In this document: piece after piece, positions 24,775-34,213 of the stretch
How positions within the stretch are numbered: position 1 is the stretch's first letter
Layout of the letters: the number at the start of each line of letters is the position of its first letter
Source: Lachnospiraceae bacterium AB2028
Lineage (GTDB): Bacteria > Bacillota > Clostridia > Lachnospirales > Lachnospiraceae
Direction: 5' to 3'
DNA: 64,000 nt
Assembly (NCBI GenBank): GCA_000621425.1
Contig: KK211275.1
Span: 226,523 to 290,522, forward strand
Program-made: the position numbers and the translations under genes
The notes under the pieces: generated by a model
What the model saw: the letters and a program-made list of their open reading frames with translations, nothing else
The model's database searches: none
Told to the model about the DNA's origin: nothing

Positions 24775-26435
24775 ATAAGTATGAGGCTATAAGCGATTTT
24801 CAGTTTAAGGAAAGCCAGATAAGGGAGTTTTTCTGTCCGGCGGATAAGGGCCTTGTTGAAGATGTTGCAAATAAGCTTGACATCGGACTTGTGGAATTCA
24901 TTGAATACGAGAGCGAGCAGACGGAGAAACGCGGCATACCGGAACAGCATCTGATCTATTATGAGGACGGGAAAGGGTACGATGAGTACGAGATAGTAAT
25001 CGGTGAAAAACGCGTTATCGGCGGTAAGTTTTATTTCAGGGCATATCCGAAAAAAGGTGTGAAGTGGTCTGCGGAGGATGAAAAAGCTGCCAGGGCCTTC
25101 CTGAATGCTCTCTTTGTAGTAAAGAGCAGGACTCGCCTGCATGAAAAACTGGATTACTGTACATTCCATGATATGCAGACCGGAAACCATAATATGGCAT
25201 ACGGCATAAGTTTCATAAACGATAAGATAGAGCGCGGCATTATCTCACAGTATGCGTCATTCTTTATCAACATCAGGAACATGACGGATATCAATAAGTG
25301 CTTCGGTAATGAAGCTGCAACGCAGCTGATGTACCTTTATGCTGCTGAGTTTGAAAAAGTTATTGGAAAGAATGAATGTTTCTGGAGGCTGGGGGGAGAT
25401 AATTACTGTGCCCTCATTCTTAAGGAAAATGTAGAAAAGTTTGTTTCACTGATAAATGAAAAGTACATAGCATACGGCGACCGCGACAGGGACAATGTAA
25501 GGATGTCTGCGTCAGCCGGAATCTATATGCTGGACGGTTTTATTACAAGGTATAATCAGGTGCTGGACGGTGCCCAGTCTGCGCTGGCTTATGCAAGGTA
25601 TGTGGTCAGGGTTCCCTATGTTTTTTTTGACCAGAAGTCGGCTAAGCTGATGGAAGAGAACAGGAGCATGGAGCTGCATTTTAATGATTATTTAAATGCA
25701 GGAGAATTTGTGCCCTATTATCAGCCTAAGATCAACCTGGGGACCGGTAAGATAGACGGCGGCGAGGCGCTGTGCAGGTGGATAAAGAACGGCGAAGTAG
25801 TGCCACCTGCAAGGTTTATTCCTGTTTTTGAACGCTCGAATCTAATATGTGAACTGGATTTTGAGATACTGAGAAGAGTTTGTTCTGATATAAGCAACTG
25901 GGTGGCAGCGGGAAACGAGGCTGTTCCCATGTCAGTCAATTTTTCAAGAAGGCATTTATCAAATCCCGCCATTGCAGACGATATAGCAAAGGTTTTAGAC
26001 AGCAAGGGGCTTGACCATAAGTTAGTGGTCATAGAGTTTACTGAGACTGAGTCTGTGGCTGACCAGAAGAGGCTGGAGCAGGTGATCTCAAGATTAAACG
26101 AGCTGGGAGTCAGGACCTCAGTTGATGATTTTGGAGTAGGGTATTCTTCAATGACACTTATACAGGATATTCACTTTGATGAGCTGAAGATTGACAAGAG
26201 CTTTGTTGATCATATCGGAATCGGAGATGAGCGTAAGAATGTTATGCTTAAGCACGTAATAGCCTTTGCAGGTGAGCTGGGAATGGAATGCATAGCAGAA
26301 GGCGTGGAAAATACCGAGCAGATCGCGTTGCTTAAGGAATACGGATGCAGCAGGGCTCAGGGATTCTATTTTGCAAAGCCGCTTCCAAAGGAAGAATTCG
26401 AGAAAAAATTAAAAGAGGAGCCATTCGATATATAG
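24771..26435 (+). CDS. c-di-GMP phosphodiesterase (degenerate GGDEF plus EAL)
   Basis: A 554-residue soluble protein. The N-terminal sensor region (about 1-120) is unassigned. The GGDEF domain (about 130-290) is degenerate: GGDNY replaces GGDEF, so it probably only binds GTP as an effector. The EAL domain (about 300-550) keeps the catalytic residues: GGEALCRW, EFTETES, DDFGVGYSS, KIDKSFV, AEGVEN and QGFYFAKPL. It should linearise c-di-GMP to pGpG. It overlaps nudC by four bases. Confidence 0.92.
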   Translation: MNKYEAISDFQFKESQIREFFCPADKGLVEDVANKLDIGLVEFIEYESEQTEKRGIPEQHLIYYEDGKGYDEYEIVIGEKRVIGGKFYFRAYPKKGVKWSAEDEKAARAFLNALFVVKSRTRLHEKLDYCTFHDMQTGNHNMAYGISFINDKIERGIISQYASFFINIRNMTDINKCFGNEAATQLMYLYAAEFEKVIGKNECFWRLGGDNYCALILKENVEKFVSLINEKYIAYGDRDRDNVRMSASAGIYMLDGFITRYNQVLDGAQSALAYARYVVRVPYVFFDQKSAKLMEENRSMELHFNDYLNAGEFVPYYQPKINLGTGKIDGGEALCRWIKNGEVVPPARFIPVFERSNLICELDFEILRRVCSDISNWVAAGNEAVPMSVNFSRRHLSNPAIADDIAKVLDSKGLDHKLVVIEFTETESVADQKRLEQVISRLNELGVRTSVDDFGVGYSSMTLIQDIHFDELKIDKSFVDHIGIGDERKNVMLKHVIAFAGELGMECIAEGVENTEQIALLKEYGCSRAQGFYFAKPLPKEEFEKKLKEEPFDI

Positions 26436-26501
26436 TGATCCCGGTGACCGTAAAGCACGGAGTGATCTGCTTTAATATAACGGCTTTGGCGAGTTAGTGA
26501 T

Positions 26502-27869
26502 ATGGACAGATCTGACAAAAGAATATATACGCTGAGCAGCGAAAAGCCTGTTATTGCAGTATTAAAAACAGGCGTTCCGCTGGTTCTCGGTATGTTTGTT
26601 ATGGTGTTCTACAATCTTGTGGACACTTTTTTCATCGGAAAACTGAATGATGATTTCCAGATGGCAGCAGTAAATCTGGGGTATCCCGTGATGATGATAA
26701 TGATCGCAGTGGGCAACATGGTAGGAACCGGCGGGTCTTCGGTTATTGCCAGGTTTTTAGGCGCAGGGGATACTGACAAGGCAGAGCAAACGCTTTGCAT
26801 GGGTTATGTACTGACACTGGTTAATTCTCTTGCACTTGGCGCGGCAGGACTGCTGTTTTTACAGCCCTTAGTAAGCGTGCTTGGAGCTGCAGAAAACACT
26901 TTCGGATATACAGCTGACTATGTGTCTGTGCTTCTGGCAGGGGGATTCTTTTTAATGGGAAATTACACTTTCGGCCAGCTTATGCGCGCTGAGGGATCTG
27001 TAAAATATTCCGTGATCGGAATGATGACGGGCGCCGTGGCCAATATAGCCCTTGACCCAATATTCATATTTGGACTGTCAATGGGGGTTAAAGGTGCGGC
27101 TGTTGCTACGGTGCTTGGAAATGCGACCGGCAGCGCTGTAATGGTATTCCTTTATATAATCAGAAAGACAATACTTAAATTTCATGCAGTTAATTTCAAA
27201 CCTGACTTTGGGCTTATTACGGAGATATACAGGGTGGGTATACCTGCATCGTTGGAGACAACTTTTTCGGCTGCGACCTTTGTTGTGCTGAATAACCTTG
27301 CAGTTGATTACGGAGAGTTAGCGGTAGCGGGTATGGGAATATCCCAGAAGGTAATGAGTTTCGGAAGCTATATTTACCAGGGCTTTGCCGCAGGACTGCA
27401 GCCCCTTATGGGATACAACTGCGGGGCAAAGAATTTTGACAGGATGTTAAAGCTTCTTAAGGCCAATGTGCTTGTTACAGGTGCAGTGGAAATAGTTGTG
27501 ATGGTGGTCTTCGGTATATTTGCTCCGGTCATCATAGGACGTTTTACGATTAATCCGGTGGTTATAAGGTACGGCTGCAGAGTACTTAGGGCGAATATGT
27601 TCATTCTGCCTTTTGTAGGTGCCACATCTTCTTCAAGGGCGACTTTCCAGTCCATGGGCAAGCCGTTATATGCACTGGGGATAACTATTGTAAGACAGGG
27701 AGTACTGTATATTCCGCTGTTGCTTTTGATGAATACGATGTTTGATTTTTACGGACTTATATGGGCTCAGCCGGTGACCGAACTTATAACAATGATCGGT
27801 GCACTTGTTCTGCTGACAGGATTCTTGAAAAGGGCAAGAAATAATGTTCAGGATCTGCAGGCGGGCTGA
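26502..27869 (+). CDS. MATE-family multidrug efflux transporter
   Basis: A 455-residue membrane protein with about 12 helices in two similar halves. Helix 1 carries VPLVLGMFVMVFYNLVDTFF and helix 7 begins GIPASLETTFSA, typical of NorM/DinF-type MATE exporters, which use Na+ or H+ gradients. The substrate cannot be predicted. No regulator is adjacent. The 66-bp gap upstream shows only a small AAAGCA/TGCTTT dyad. Confidence 0.9.
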   Translation: MDRSDKRIYTLSSEKPVIAVLKTGVPLVLGMFVMVFYNLVDTFFIGKLNDDFQMAAVNLGYPVMMIMIAVGNMVGTGGSSVIARFLGAGDTDKAEQTLCMGYVLTLVNSLALGAAGLLFLQPLVSVLGAAENTFGYTADYVSVLLAGGFFLMGNYTFGQLMRAEGSVKYSVIGMMTGAVANIALDPIFIFGLSMGVKGAAVATVLGNATGSAVMVFLYIIRKTILKFHAVNFKPDFGLITEIYRVGIPASLETTFSAATFVVLNNLAVDYGELAVAGMGISQKVMSFGSYIYQGFAAGLQPLMGYNCGAKNFDRMLKLLKANVLVTGAVEIVVMVVFGIFAPVIIGRFTINPVVIRYGCRVLRANMFILPFVGATSSSRATFQSMGKPLYALGITIVRQGVLYIPLLLLMNTMFDFYGLIWAQPVTELITMIGALVLLTGFLKRARNNVQDLQAG

Positions 27870-27949
27870 ACAAATCGACAGTTGAAATTATTATCATCAT
27901 GTGAAATAATGTAGCAATAAAATCAGGATTAAACAAAGAGGAGAGCTAT

Positions 27950-29326
27950 ATGGCACAGCTTTGGGGTGGACGATTTACAAAAGAAACAGACAAGAATGTT
28001 TATCTTTTTAATGCGTCCATAAATTTTGATAAAAGGCTTTATAAGCAGGACATAGAGGGAAGCATTGCACATGCTACCATGTTGTCCCGTCAGGGCATCA
28101 TTACTGCGGAAGAAAAAGATTCCATAGTAAAGGGTCTTAATGACATTAGGACAGAGCTGGAAAACGGCTCCCTTGAAATTACCGAAGAGTATGAGGACAT
28201 CCACAGTTTCGTGGAGGCAAAGCTTACGGAACGCATAGGCGATGCAGGTAAGAAACTTCATACAGGACGCAGCCGTAATGACCAGGTGGCGCTTGATATG
28301 AAACTGTATGTCCGGAATGCGGTGGATAACACTGACGCACTGGTAAAAGAGCTGCAGGGGGCCCTGCTTAAAATAATGGAAGAAAATCTCGATACATACA
28401 TGCCGGGATTTACACATATGCAGAAGGCTCAGCCTGTGACCCTGGCCCATCATATCGGAGCATATTTCGAGATGTTTATCAGGGATCGCTCAAGGCTTGC
28501 GGATATCAGGAAGAGGATGAACACCTGTCCGCTTGGATCCGGAGCACTTGCAGGCACTACATATCCTCTGGACCGGGATTTCACAGCAGAGTTCCTTGGC
28601 TTTGATGCACCCACAGGCAACTCCATGGATTCGGTTTCCGACAGGGACTATATCATAGAATACCTGGATGCCCTTTCCATTATAATGATGCATCTTTCAA
28701 GGTTCTGTGAGGAGATAATCTGCTGGAACTCAAATGAGTACCGGTTCGTGGAGATAGATGACGGATTTTCAACAGGCTCATCCATCATGCCGCAGAAGAA
28801 AAATCCGGATATCGCAGAGCTGGTAAGAGGAAAGACCGGAAGGGTGTACGGAGCGCTGATGGGAATGCTCACTACAATGAAGGGCATACCGCTTGCATAT
28901 AATAAGGATCTGCAGGAGGACAAGGAAGGCGTATTTGATGCCATAGATACCGTGTCAGAATGCCTGGAGATGTTTACGGGAATGGTTGTCACTATGAAGT
29001 TCCGCAGGGATGTGATGGAAGAAAGCGCAAAGAAGGGCTTTACCAATGCGACTGATGCGGCTGACTATCTGGTGAGAAAGGGGATGCCTTTCAGGGATGC
29101 ACATTCCGTCATAGGCAGGCTTGTACTGGAATGCATCGACAAGGACAAGAGCATAGAAGAAATGACACTTGAAGAACTTAAGGAAATCTCTTCAATGTTC
29201 GATGAAGATATATATGAAGCTGTTTCAATGAAGACCTGTGTGGAACGGAGACTTACTAAAGGAGCACCGGGACATAAGGTAATGGCAGAAACGGTAGAAA
29301 CATATAAAAAATACCTTGCCGGTTAA
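27950..29326 (+). CDS. argH: Argininosuccinate lyase
   Basis: A 458-residue enzyme of the last step of arginine synthesis: argininosuccinate to arginine plus fumarate. The start MAQLWGGRFTKETD, the HTGRSRNDQVALD segment and the family signature GSSIMPQKKNPD with the catalytic Ser loop are all intact, and length is normal. It stands alone here; argG is not in the window. AGAGGAGAG precedes the ATG. Confidence 0.97.
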   Translation: MAQLWGGRFTKETDKNVYLFNASINFDKRLYKQDIEGSIAHATMLSRQGIITAEEKDSIVKGLNDIRTELENGSLEITEEYEDIHSFVEAKLTERIGDAGKKLHTGRSRNDQVALDMKLYVRNAVDNTDALVKELQGALLKIMEENLDTYMPGFTHMQKAQPVTLAHHIGAYFEMFIRDRSRLADIRKRMNTCPLGSGALAGTTYPLDRDFTAEFLGFDAPTGNSMDSVSDRDYIIEYLDALSIIMMHLSRFCEEIICWNSNEYRFVEIDDGFSTGSSIMPQKKNPDIAELVRGKTGRVYGALMGMLTTMKGIPLAYNKDLQEDKEGVFDAIDTVSECLEMFTGMVVTMKFRRDVMEESAKKGFTNATDAADYLVRKGMPFRDAHSVIGRLVLECIDKDKSIEEMTLEELKEISSMFDEDIYEAVSMKTCVERRLTKGAPGHKVMAETVETYKKYLAG

Positions 29327-29380
29327 TAGCATATTCCGTTTCCTGCGGAACGTTAAAAGAAAAAAGTAACATGATAAACA

Positions 29381-29423
29381 ATGATGGGTAACCAGAGCTG
29401 ATGACATCTGAAGTTTCCATCAT
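29381..29423 (+). promoter_or_regulatory. Leader hairpin upstream of asd
   Basis: ATGATGG (29381-29387) pairs with CCATCAT (29417-29423), with partial extension inward (AAC/GTT) and an inner CAGA/TCTG pair. It lies 26 bp before the asd start. It may be an attenuator-like element; it does not resemble a lysine riboswitch, which is much longer. Confidence 0.35.
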
Positions 29424-29448
29424 CAAATAAACAATAAGGAGAAAAGCT

Positions 29449-30531
29449 ATGGAAAAGTTAAGAGCAGCAATTTTAGGTGCAACAGGTATGGTAGGACAGA
29501 GGTTCATTACCATTTTATCAACTCACCCCTGGTTTGAGGTTACTGTTGTAGCAGCAAGCCCCAGGAGTGCAGGAAAGACATATGAAGAGGCTGTAGGCGA
29601 CAGATGGAAAATGGATGTTCCCATGCCTGAAGCAGTAAAGAAACTGGTTGTAATGAATGTTAACGAAGTTGCGGCTGTTGCATCGCAGGTTGATTTCTGT
29701 TTCTCAGCAGTTGACATGACTAAGGATGAGATAAGGGCTATCGAGGAGGCTTATGCAAAGACCGAGACTCCTGTTGTTTCAAACAACAGCGCGCACCGCT
29801 GGACACCTGATGTTCCTATGGTAGTGCCTGAGATCAATCCGGAACATATGGATGTAATCGAGTTCCAGAAGAAACGTCTGGGTACCCAGAGAGGCTTTAT
29901 CGCAGTTAAGCCCAACTGTTCGATCCAGGCTTATGCACCTGTATTTACTGCATGGATGGAGTATGAGCCCTATGAAGCTATCGTATCAACATACCAGGCT
30001 ATAAGCGGTGCAGGAAAGACCTTTAAGGATTGGCCTGAAATGGAAGGCAATATAATCCCTTACATCGGCGGTGAGGAAGAGAAGTCAGAGAAGGAGCCCC
30101 TTCGTCTGTGGGGTAAGATCGAGAACGGCGTGATCGTTCCCGCTACTTCACCCGTTATCACCAGCCAGTGCATCCGTGTACCTGTGCTTAACGGACATAC
30201 TGCATCTGTATTTGTAAAGCTTAAGAAGAAGGCTACAAAGGAAGAGCTTATTGAGAAGATGGTTAATTTCTCAGGTGAGCCTCAGAAACTGCAGCTTCCC
30301 AGCGCACCGAAGCAGTTCATCCAGTATCTTGAGGAGGATAACCGTCCTCAGGTAGCTCTTGATGTTGACTATGAAGGTGGTATGGGTGTAAGCGTGGGCC
30401 GTCTGCGTGAGGACAGCGTTTACGACTGGAAATTTGTAGGCCTTGCACACAATACTTTAAGGGGCGCTGCAGGAGGAGCTGTACTCTGCGCTGAGCTCTT
30501 AAAGGCAAAGGGATACATTACTGCAAAATAA
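29449..30531 (+). CDS. asd: Aspartate-semialdehyde dehydrogenase
   Basis: A 360-residue NADP-dependent enzyme converting aspartyl phosphate to aspartate semialdehyde, the branch point for Lys, Met, Thr and diaminopimelate. The NADP-binding start is AAILGATGMVGQRF and the catalytic Cys lies in KPNCSIQAY. The sequence is of the archaeal/fungal-type subgroup (PWFEVTVVAASPRSAGK) rather than the E. coli type. Codon use is strongly biased, as in well-expressed genes. AAGGAG precedes the ATG. Confidence 0.95.
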   Translation: MEKLRAAILGATGMVGQRFITILSTHPWFEVTVVAASPRSAGKTYEEAVGDRWKMDVPMPEAVKKLVVMNVNEVAAVASQVDFCFSAVDMTKDEIRAIEEAYAKTETPVVSNNSAHRWTPDVPMVVPEINPEHMDVIEFQKKRLGTQRGFIAVKPNCSIQAYAPVFTAWMEYEPYEAIVSTYQAISGAGKTFKDWPEMEGNIIPYIGGEEEKSEKEPLRLWGKIENGVIVPATSPVITSQCIRVPVLNGHTASVFVKLKKKATKEELIEKMVNFSGEPQKLQLPSAPKQFIQYLEEDNRPQVALDVDYEGGMGVSVGRLREDSVYDWKFVGLAHNTLRGAAGGAVLCAELLKAKGYITAK

Positions 30532-30543
30532 GGAGTTAATAGT

Positions 30544-30661
30544 GTGAAAAATCGCTCTGAAAGAGTCGATTTTTCACCAGCGATTTGTGCCGAGCCCAAA
30601 TCGCCTGATCGCACGGCAAATCTGATATTCGTCGTGCGTGCCTCGCACAAAGTGCTCGGCA
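30544..30661 (+). repeat. Structured intergenic element with hairpins and a possible pseudoknot
   Basis: First, GTGAAAAATCG (30544-30554) pairs with 30567-30577, probably ending the asd transcript. Second, GCGATTTG (30580-30587) pairs with CAAATCGC (30597-30604); its loop holds GCCGAGC, which is complementary to GCTCGGC at 30654-30660. Third, CGCACG (30610-30615) pairs with CGTGCG (30633-30638). The last complementary piece abuts the ribosome site AAGGTGG of the next gene. Confidence 0.55.
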
Positions 30662-30672
30662 AGGTGGATCAT

Positions 30673-32037
30673 ATGTATGTCGGTAGAAAAAAAGAGTCAG
30701 CTTATCTGTCTGAAGTTTACCAGAAAGAGGGCAACGGACTTTACGTGTTGTACGGATGTCCGGGCATAGGTAAGACTGCACTTGCCCTTAGGTTTGCCAA
30801 GGGAAAGAATTACAGTTACTATCAGGCAAGAAGCTGTGCCGAAATGCATCAGAAACTCTTATGGATGAGAGAAGCAGGCGGACTTGATGAGAGTCTGCCT
30901 GCATATTATGATATTTTCAGGGCATTATATGATGATGCCATGGAAAAGGATCCGGATAAGAAATTTGTTCTGATGGTAGATGAGTTTCAGGATATCATCC
31001 GTTACTCGGATACATTTATGGATGACCTTGTTGAGTTTGTTGAGACGGCTGAGACAGATGTCTTTGTTCTTCTTATATCATCATCCATTTCTTTTGTTGA
31101 AAATGATTTTGTACCCAGGATAGGTAAGCTGTCGCAGGCTATTAAAGGGTTTTACAAGCTTCCGGAGCTTGGTTTCCTTGACTGCGTCAATTTCTTTTCA
31201 AAATATAGCACGAAGGAATGCATGGAAGTATATAGCATTCTTGGTGGTATACCTGCTTACTGGGAGCAGTTTTCTGATGAAGTCAGCGTAAAGGACAACA
31301 TCATAAAGAAGATTTTGAATAAAGACAGCATGTTATGCAGGGAAGGCATGAGGTTAGTGGAGGAAGAACTCAGGGAGACAAGTGTTTATTGTACCATTCT
31401 CCACTGCATGGCTAACGGCATGAATAAGCTGAATGACCTGCATCTTTATACAAATTATTCCAGGGCAAAGATAAGCGTTTATTTGCGTAACCTTATGGAG
31501 ATGGAGCTTGTAAAAAAGGTATTTCCTTTTGACGGAGCGTCCTTAGAAAATGCAAGAAAGGGGCTTTATCGTATAGGTCCACATTTCCTTTTGTTCTATT
31601 TCAGATTTATCTATGGCAACGCATCGCAGTACCAGTGCGTTGATGCTGAAGAATTTTATGACAATTTTGTAGAGCCTGAGCTTGATGCTTTCTACGGTGA
31701 GAGTTTTTCACGGGTATGCAGGGAGTATCTGAGCATAATGAATGACGAACACGGTCTACCCATAGATGCTGCTACTACCGGTGAGTGGCCGGGGAAAAAG
31801 GGCAGCATAGACATAGTCATGCAGGATCAGGATGAGACCAATCTGCTTGCCTTCTGTATCTCAGGAGAAGAGTTGACAGATGTGGATGCCCTTGACCGTG
31901 CTTTTGACATTGCAGAAAGTGCCTCGCTTACGCCTGATTATATTTATATCTTTTCCAGGGGCAGTTTTACTGATGAACTTAAGGAAGAGGCAGAGAAAAC
32001 AGGCGGCATTACGCTTATTGGCATAGATGACCTGTGA
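30673..32037 (+). CDS. P-loop ATPase of the archaeal-ATPase/DUF234 type
   Basis: A 454-residue AAA-like ATPase. Walker A is GCPGIGKTAL near residue 30 and Walker B is VLMVDEFQDI. A winged-helix segment follows (about 245-290, NYSRAKISVYLRNLMEMELV), then a C-terminal DUF234-type PD-(D/E)XK-like part with GSIDIVMQD. Family members are widespread in Bacteroidetes, Clostridia and archaea, with unknown function. Start set at ATG 30673, behind AAGGTGG; the frame is open upstream to 30544 but that stretch is the structured element. Confidence 0.8.
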   Translation: MYVGRKKESAYLSEVYQKEGNGLYVLYGCPGIGKTALALRFAKGKNYSYYQARSCAEMHQKLLWMREAGGLDESLPAYYDIFRALYDDAMEKDPDKKFVLMVDEFQDIIRYSDTFMDDLVEFVETAETDVFVLLISSSISFVENDFVPRIGKLSQAIKGFYKLPELGFLDCVNFFSKYSTKECMEVYSILGGIPAYWEQFSDEVSVKDNIIKKILNKDSMLCREGMRLVEEELRETSVYCTILHCMANGMNKLNDLHLYTNYSRAKISVYLRNLMEMELVKKVFPFDGASLENARKGLYRIGPHFLLFYFRFIYGNASQYQCVDAEEFYDNFVEPELDAFYGESFSRVCREYLSIMNDEHGLPIDAATTGEWPGKKGSIDIVMQDQDETNLLAFCISGEELTDVDALDRAFDIAESASLTPDYIYIFSRGSFTDELKEEAEKTGGITLIGIDDL

Positions 32038-32055
32038 TCAGTGAGGTAGGTAGTT

Positions 32056-34209
32056 TTGTCTGACAAGGCTTTATTTATCGCCGAGAAACCTTCTGTCGCG
32101 CAGGAGTTTGCCAAGGCATTGAAATACAATATGAAGCGTGCAAACGGCTACCTCGAAAGCGAGGAGGCCGTTATCACGTGGTGTGTTGGCCATCTGGTCA
32201 GCATGAGCTACCCGGATAAGTATGATCCGGAGCTAAAGCGCTGGAGTTTTGAGACAATTCCTTTTATTCCCGAAGAATTCAAATATGAGATAATTCCATC
32301 TGCGGCGGCGCAGTTTAAGATTGTCAGCAGCCTTCTTAATCGTGCTGACATAAAGACTATCTATGTATGTACCGACTCAGGACGTGAGGGAGAGTATATT
32401 TACCGTCTTGTGGCCCAGGAAGCCCATGTGAGTGGAAAGGTTCAGAAGAGGGTATGGATTGATTCTCAGACTGAGGAAGAGATACAGCGTGGGATAAGGG
32501 AGGCAAAGGACATAAGTGCCTATGATAATCTCTCTAATGCGGCATATCTTAGAGCCCAGGCTGATTACCTGATGGGAATTAATTTTTCCAGAGCCCTTAC
32601 TTTAAAATATGGCGGGTATGTAAAAAGTTATCTGAAGGCTGACCGTGCGGCTATTTCCGTGGGCAGGGTAATGACCTGCGTTCTTGGAATGGTTGTTATC
32701 AGGGAGCGCGAGATCAGGCAGTTTAAAAAGACACCGTTTTACAGGATAAACGGTAATTTTGTGATAGGCGAAAAAACTATTCCGGCACAGTGGAGGGCAG
32801 TGGAAGGTTCTGCATATGCAGGATCACCGCTTTTGTATAAGGACAACGGTTTCCTGAAGAAGGAAGATGCGGAAGGTCTGATCAAAAAGATATGTGATGA
32901 TGCGTCCTGTAAAAACGGAACATCTGCATTGATAGCCGGGAAGGAAAAGAAAACAGAAAAAAAGAATGCGCCCCTGCTTTTTAACTTGGCGGAACTGCAG
33001 AATATCTGCTCAAAGTTTTTTAAGATTTCACCGGATGAGACACTTAAGATTGCCCAGGAACTCTATGAGAAGAAACTTACAACTTATCCCCGTACCGATG
33101 CGAGAGTGCTTTCAACGGCGGTGGCCAAGGTCATAGATAAAAATATAAAAGGCCTTACTTCGTATCCGGTATGTTCCACTATTGCCAGTGATGTTCTGCA
33201 GAACGGAACATATAAGAATATTGCCAAGAGCCGTTATGTGAATGACAAACAGATAACGGATCACTATGCGATAATTCCCACAGGCCAGGGACTTCAGAAT
33301 ATTCAGGGATTATCGCCGGTGAGCGCAAAGGTTTATGAAGTGATAGTCCGCAGGTTCCTTGCGATTTTCTATCCGCCCCAGGTATATAAAAAGATTTCAC
33401 TTACGCTTAAGCAGGGAAAGGAGACTTTTTTCGCAAGTTTCAAGGTGATGGAAAGCGAAGGTTTCGGGGTAGTAATGAAGTACAGTTTCTTTAAAAATAA
33501 CCCTGCCGATAGTGCTGAAAAGGAAAATAACGGAGCGGATGAAAACAGCGGGGCCGATGATACTGCAGGAAAGAAATCAGATAACTCTGATAATGATGAG
33601 GCTGAGTATGGCTGTGATCCGGAGTTCTTAAAAGTTCTGGACGGACTCAAGGCAGGAACGGAGACGGAGTGCTCAGGCCACGATATAAAGGAAGGTGAGA
33701 CATCACCGCCTAAACGCTATAATTCCGGTAGCCTGATCTTAGCTATGGAGAATGCGGGACAGCTAATCGAGGATGAAGAAATGCGTGCCCAGATAAAGGG
33801 CTCAGGAATCGGCACCAGTGCTACCAGGGCTGAAATACTGGACAAGCTGATAAATAAAGAGGAGTATCTTGCCCTTAACAAAAAGACCCAGATAATTACG
33901 CCTACGCTTAAAGGGGAAATGGTCTTTGATGTGGTCAGGTATTCCATAGGCGCAATGCTGAATCCCACGCTGACCGCCAGCTGGGAGAAGGGGCTTTCCC
34001 AGGTTACAGAGGGAGAGCTTGGGAAAAATGATTATACTGTAAAGCTGAATGAATTTGTAAGGAACAATACGGAGAAGGTCAAGGGATTGACGAATACTTC
34101 GACCTTGTACAAATGCTTTGATTATGCCGCATCATTTTATAAGGATGCTGGAAATACGAAGGATAAAGGAAAGTCAAAAACAAAAGCTAAGAAAAAGCAG
34201 GAGGAATGA
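32056..34209 (+). CDS. topB: DNA topoisomerase III
   Basis: A 717-residue type IA topoisomerase. The Toprim glutamate is in FIAEKPSVA and the metal aspartates in CTDSGREGEYI; the catalytic Tyr is in TTYPRTDAR. The TTG start at 32056 is behind GAGGTAGG. Odd: a strongly acidic, Asn/Asp/Glu-rich insertion (about residues 478-515) splits the gate domain before the conserved EGETSPPKRYNSGSLI. There is no C-terminal zinc finger; the C-terminus is Lys-rich. The enzyme decatenates DNA and resolves recombination intermediates. Confidence 0.93.
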   Translation: MSDKALFIAEKPSVAQEFAKALKYNMKRANGYLESEEAVITWCVGHLVSMSYPDKYDPELKRWSFETIPFIPEEFKYEIIPSAAAQFKIVSSLLNRADIKTIYVCTDSGREGEYIYRLVAQEAHVSGKVQKRVWIDSQTEEEIQRGIREAKDISAYDNLSNAAYLRAQADYLMGINFSRALTLKYGGYVKSYLKADRAAISVGRVMTCVLGMVVIREREIRQFKKTPFYRINGNFVIGEKTIPAQWRAVEGSAYAGSPLLYKDNGFLKKEDAEGLIKKICDDASCKNGTSALIAGKEKKTEKKNAPLLFNLAELQNICSKFFKISPDETLKIAQELYEKKLTTYPRTDARVLSTAVAKVIDKNIKGLTSYPVCSTIASDVLQNGTYKNIAKSRYVNDKQITDHYAIIPTGQGLQNIQGLSPVSAKVYEVIVRRFLAIFYPPQVYKKISLTLKQGKETFFASFKVMESEGFGVVMKYSFFKNNPADSAEKENNGADENSGADDTAGKKSDNSDNDEAEYGCDPEFLKVLDGLKAGTETECSGHDIKEGETSPPKRYNSGSLILAMENAGQLIEDEEMRAQIKGSGIGTSATRAEILDKLINKEEYLALNKKTQIITPTLKGEMVFDVVRYSIGAMLNPTLTASWEKGLSQVTEGELGKNDYTVKLNEFVRNNTEKVKGLTNTSTLYKCFDYAASFYKDAGNTKDKGKSKTKAKKKQEE

Positions 34210-34213
34210 ATAG

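Noticed and set aside
29397-29412. CTGATGA in the asd leader resembling a hammerhead ribozyme core
   Set aside because: The required GAAA after a stem II and the flanking helices are absent; the match is by chance.
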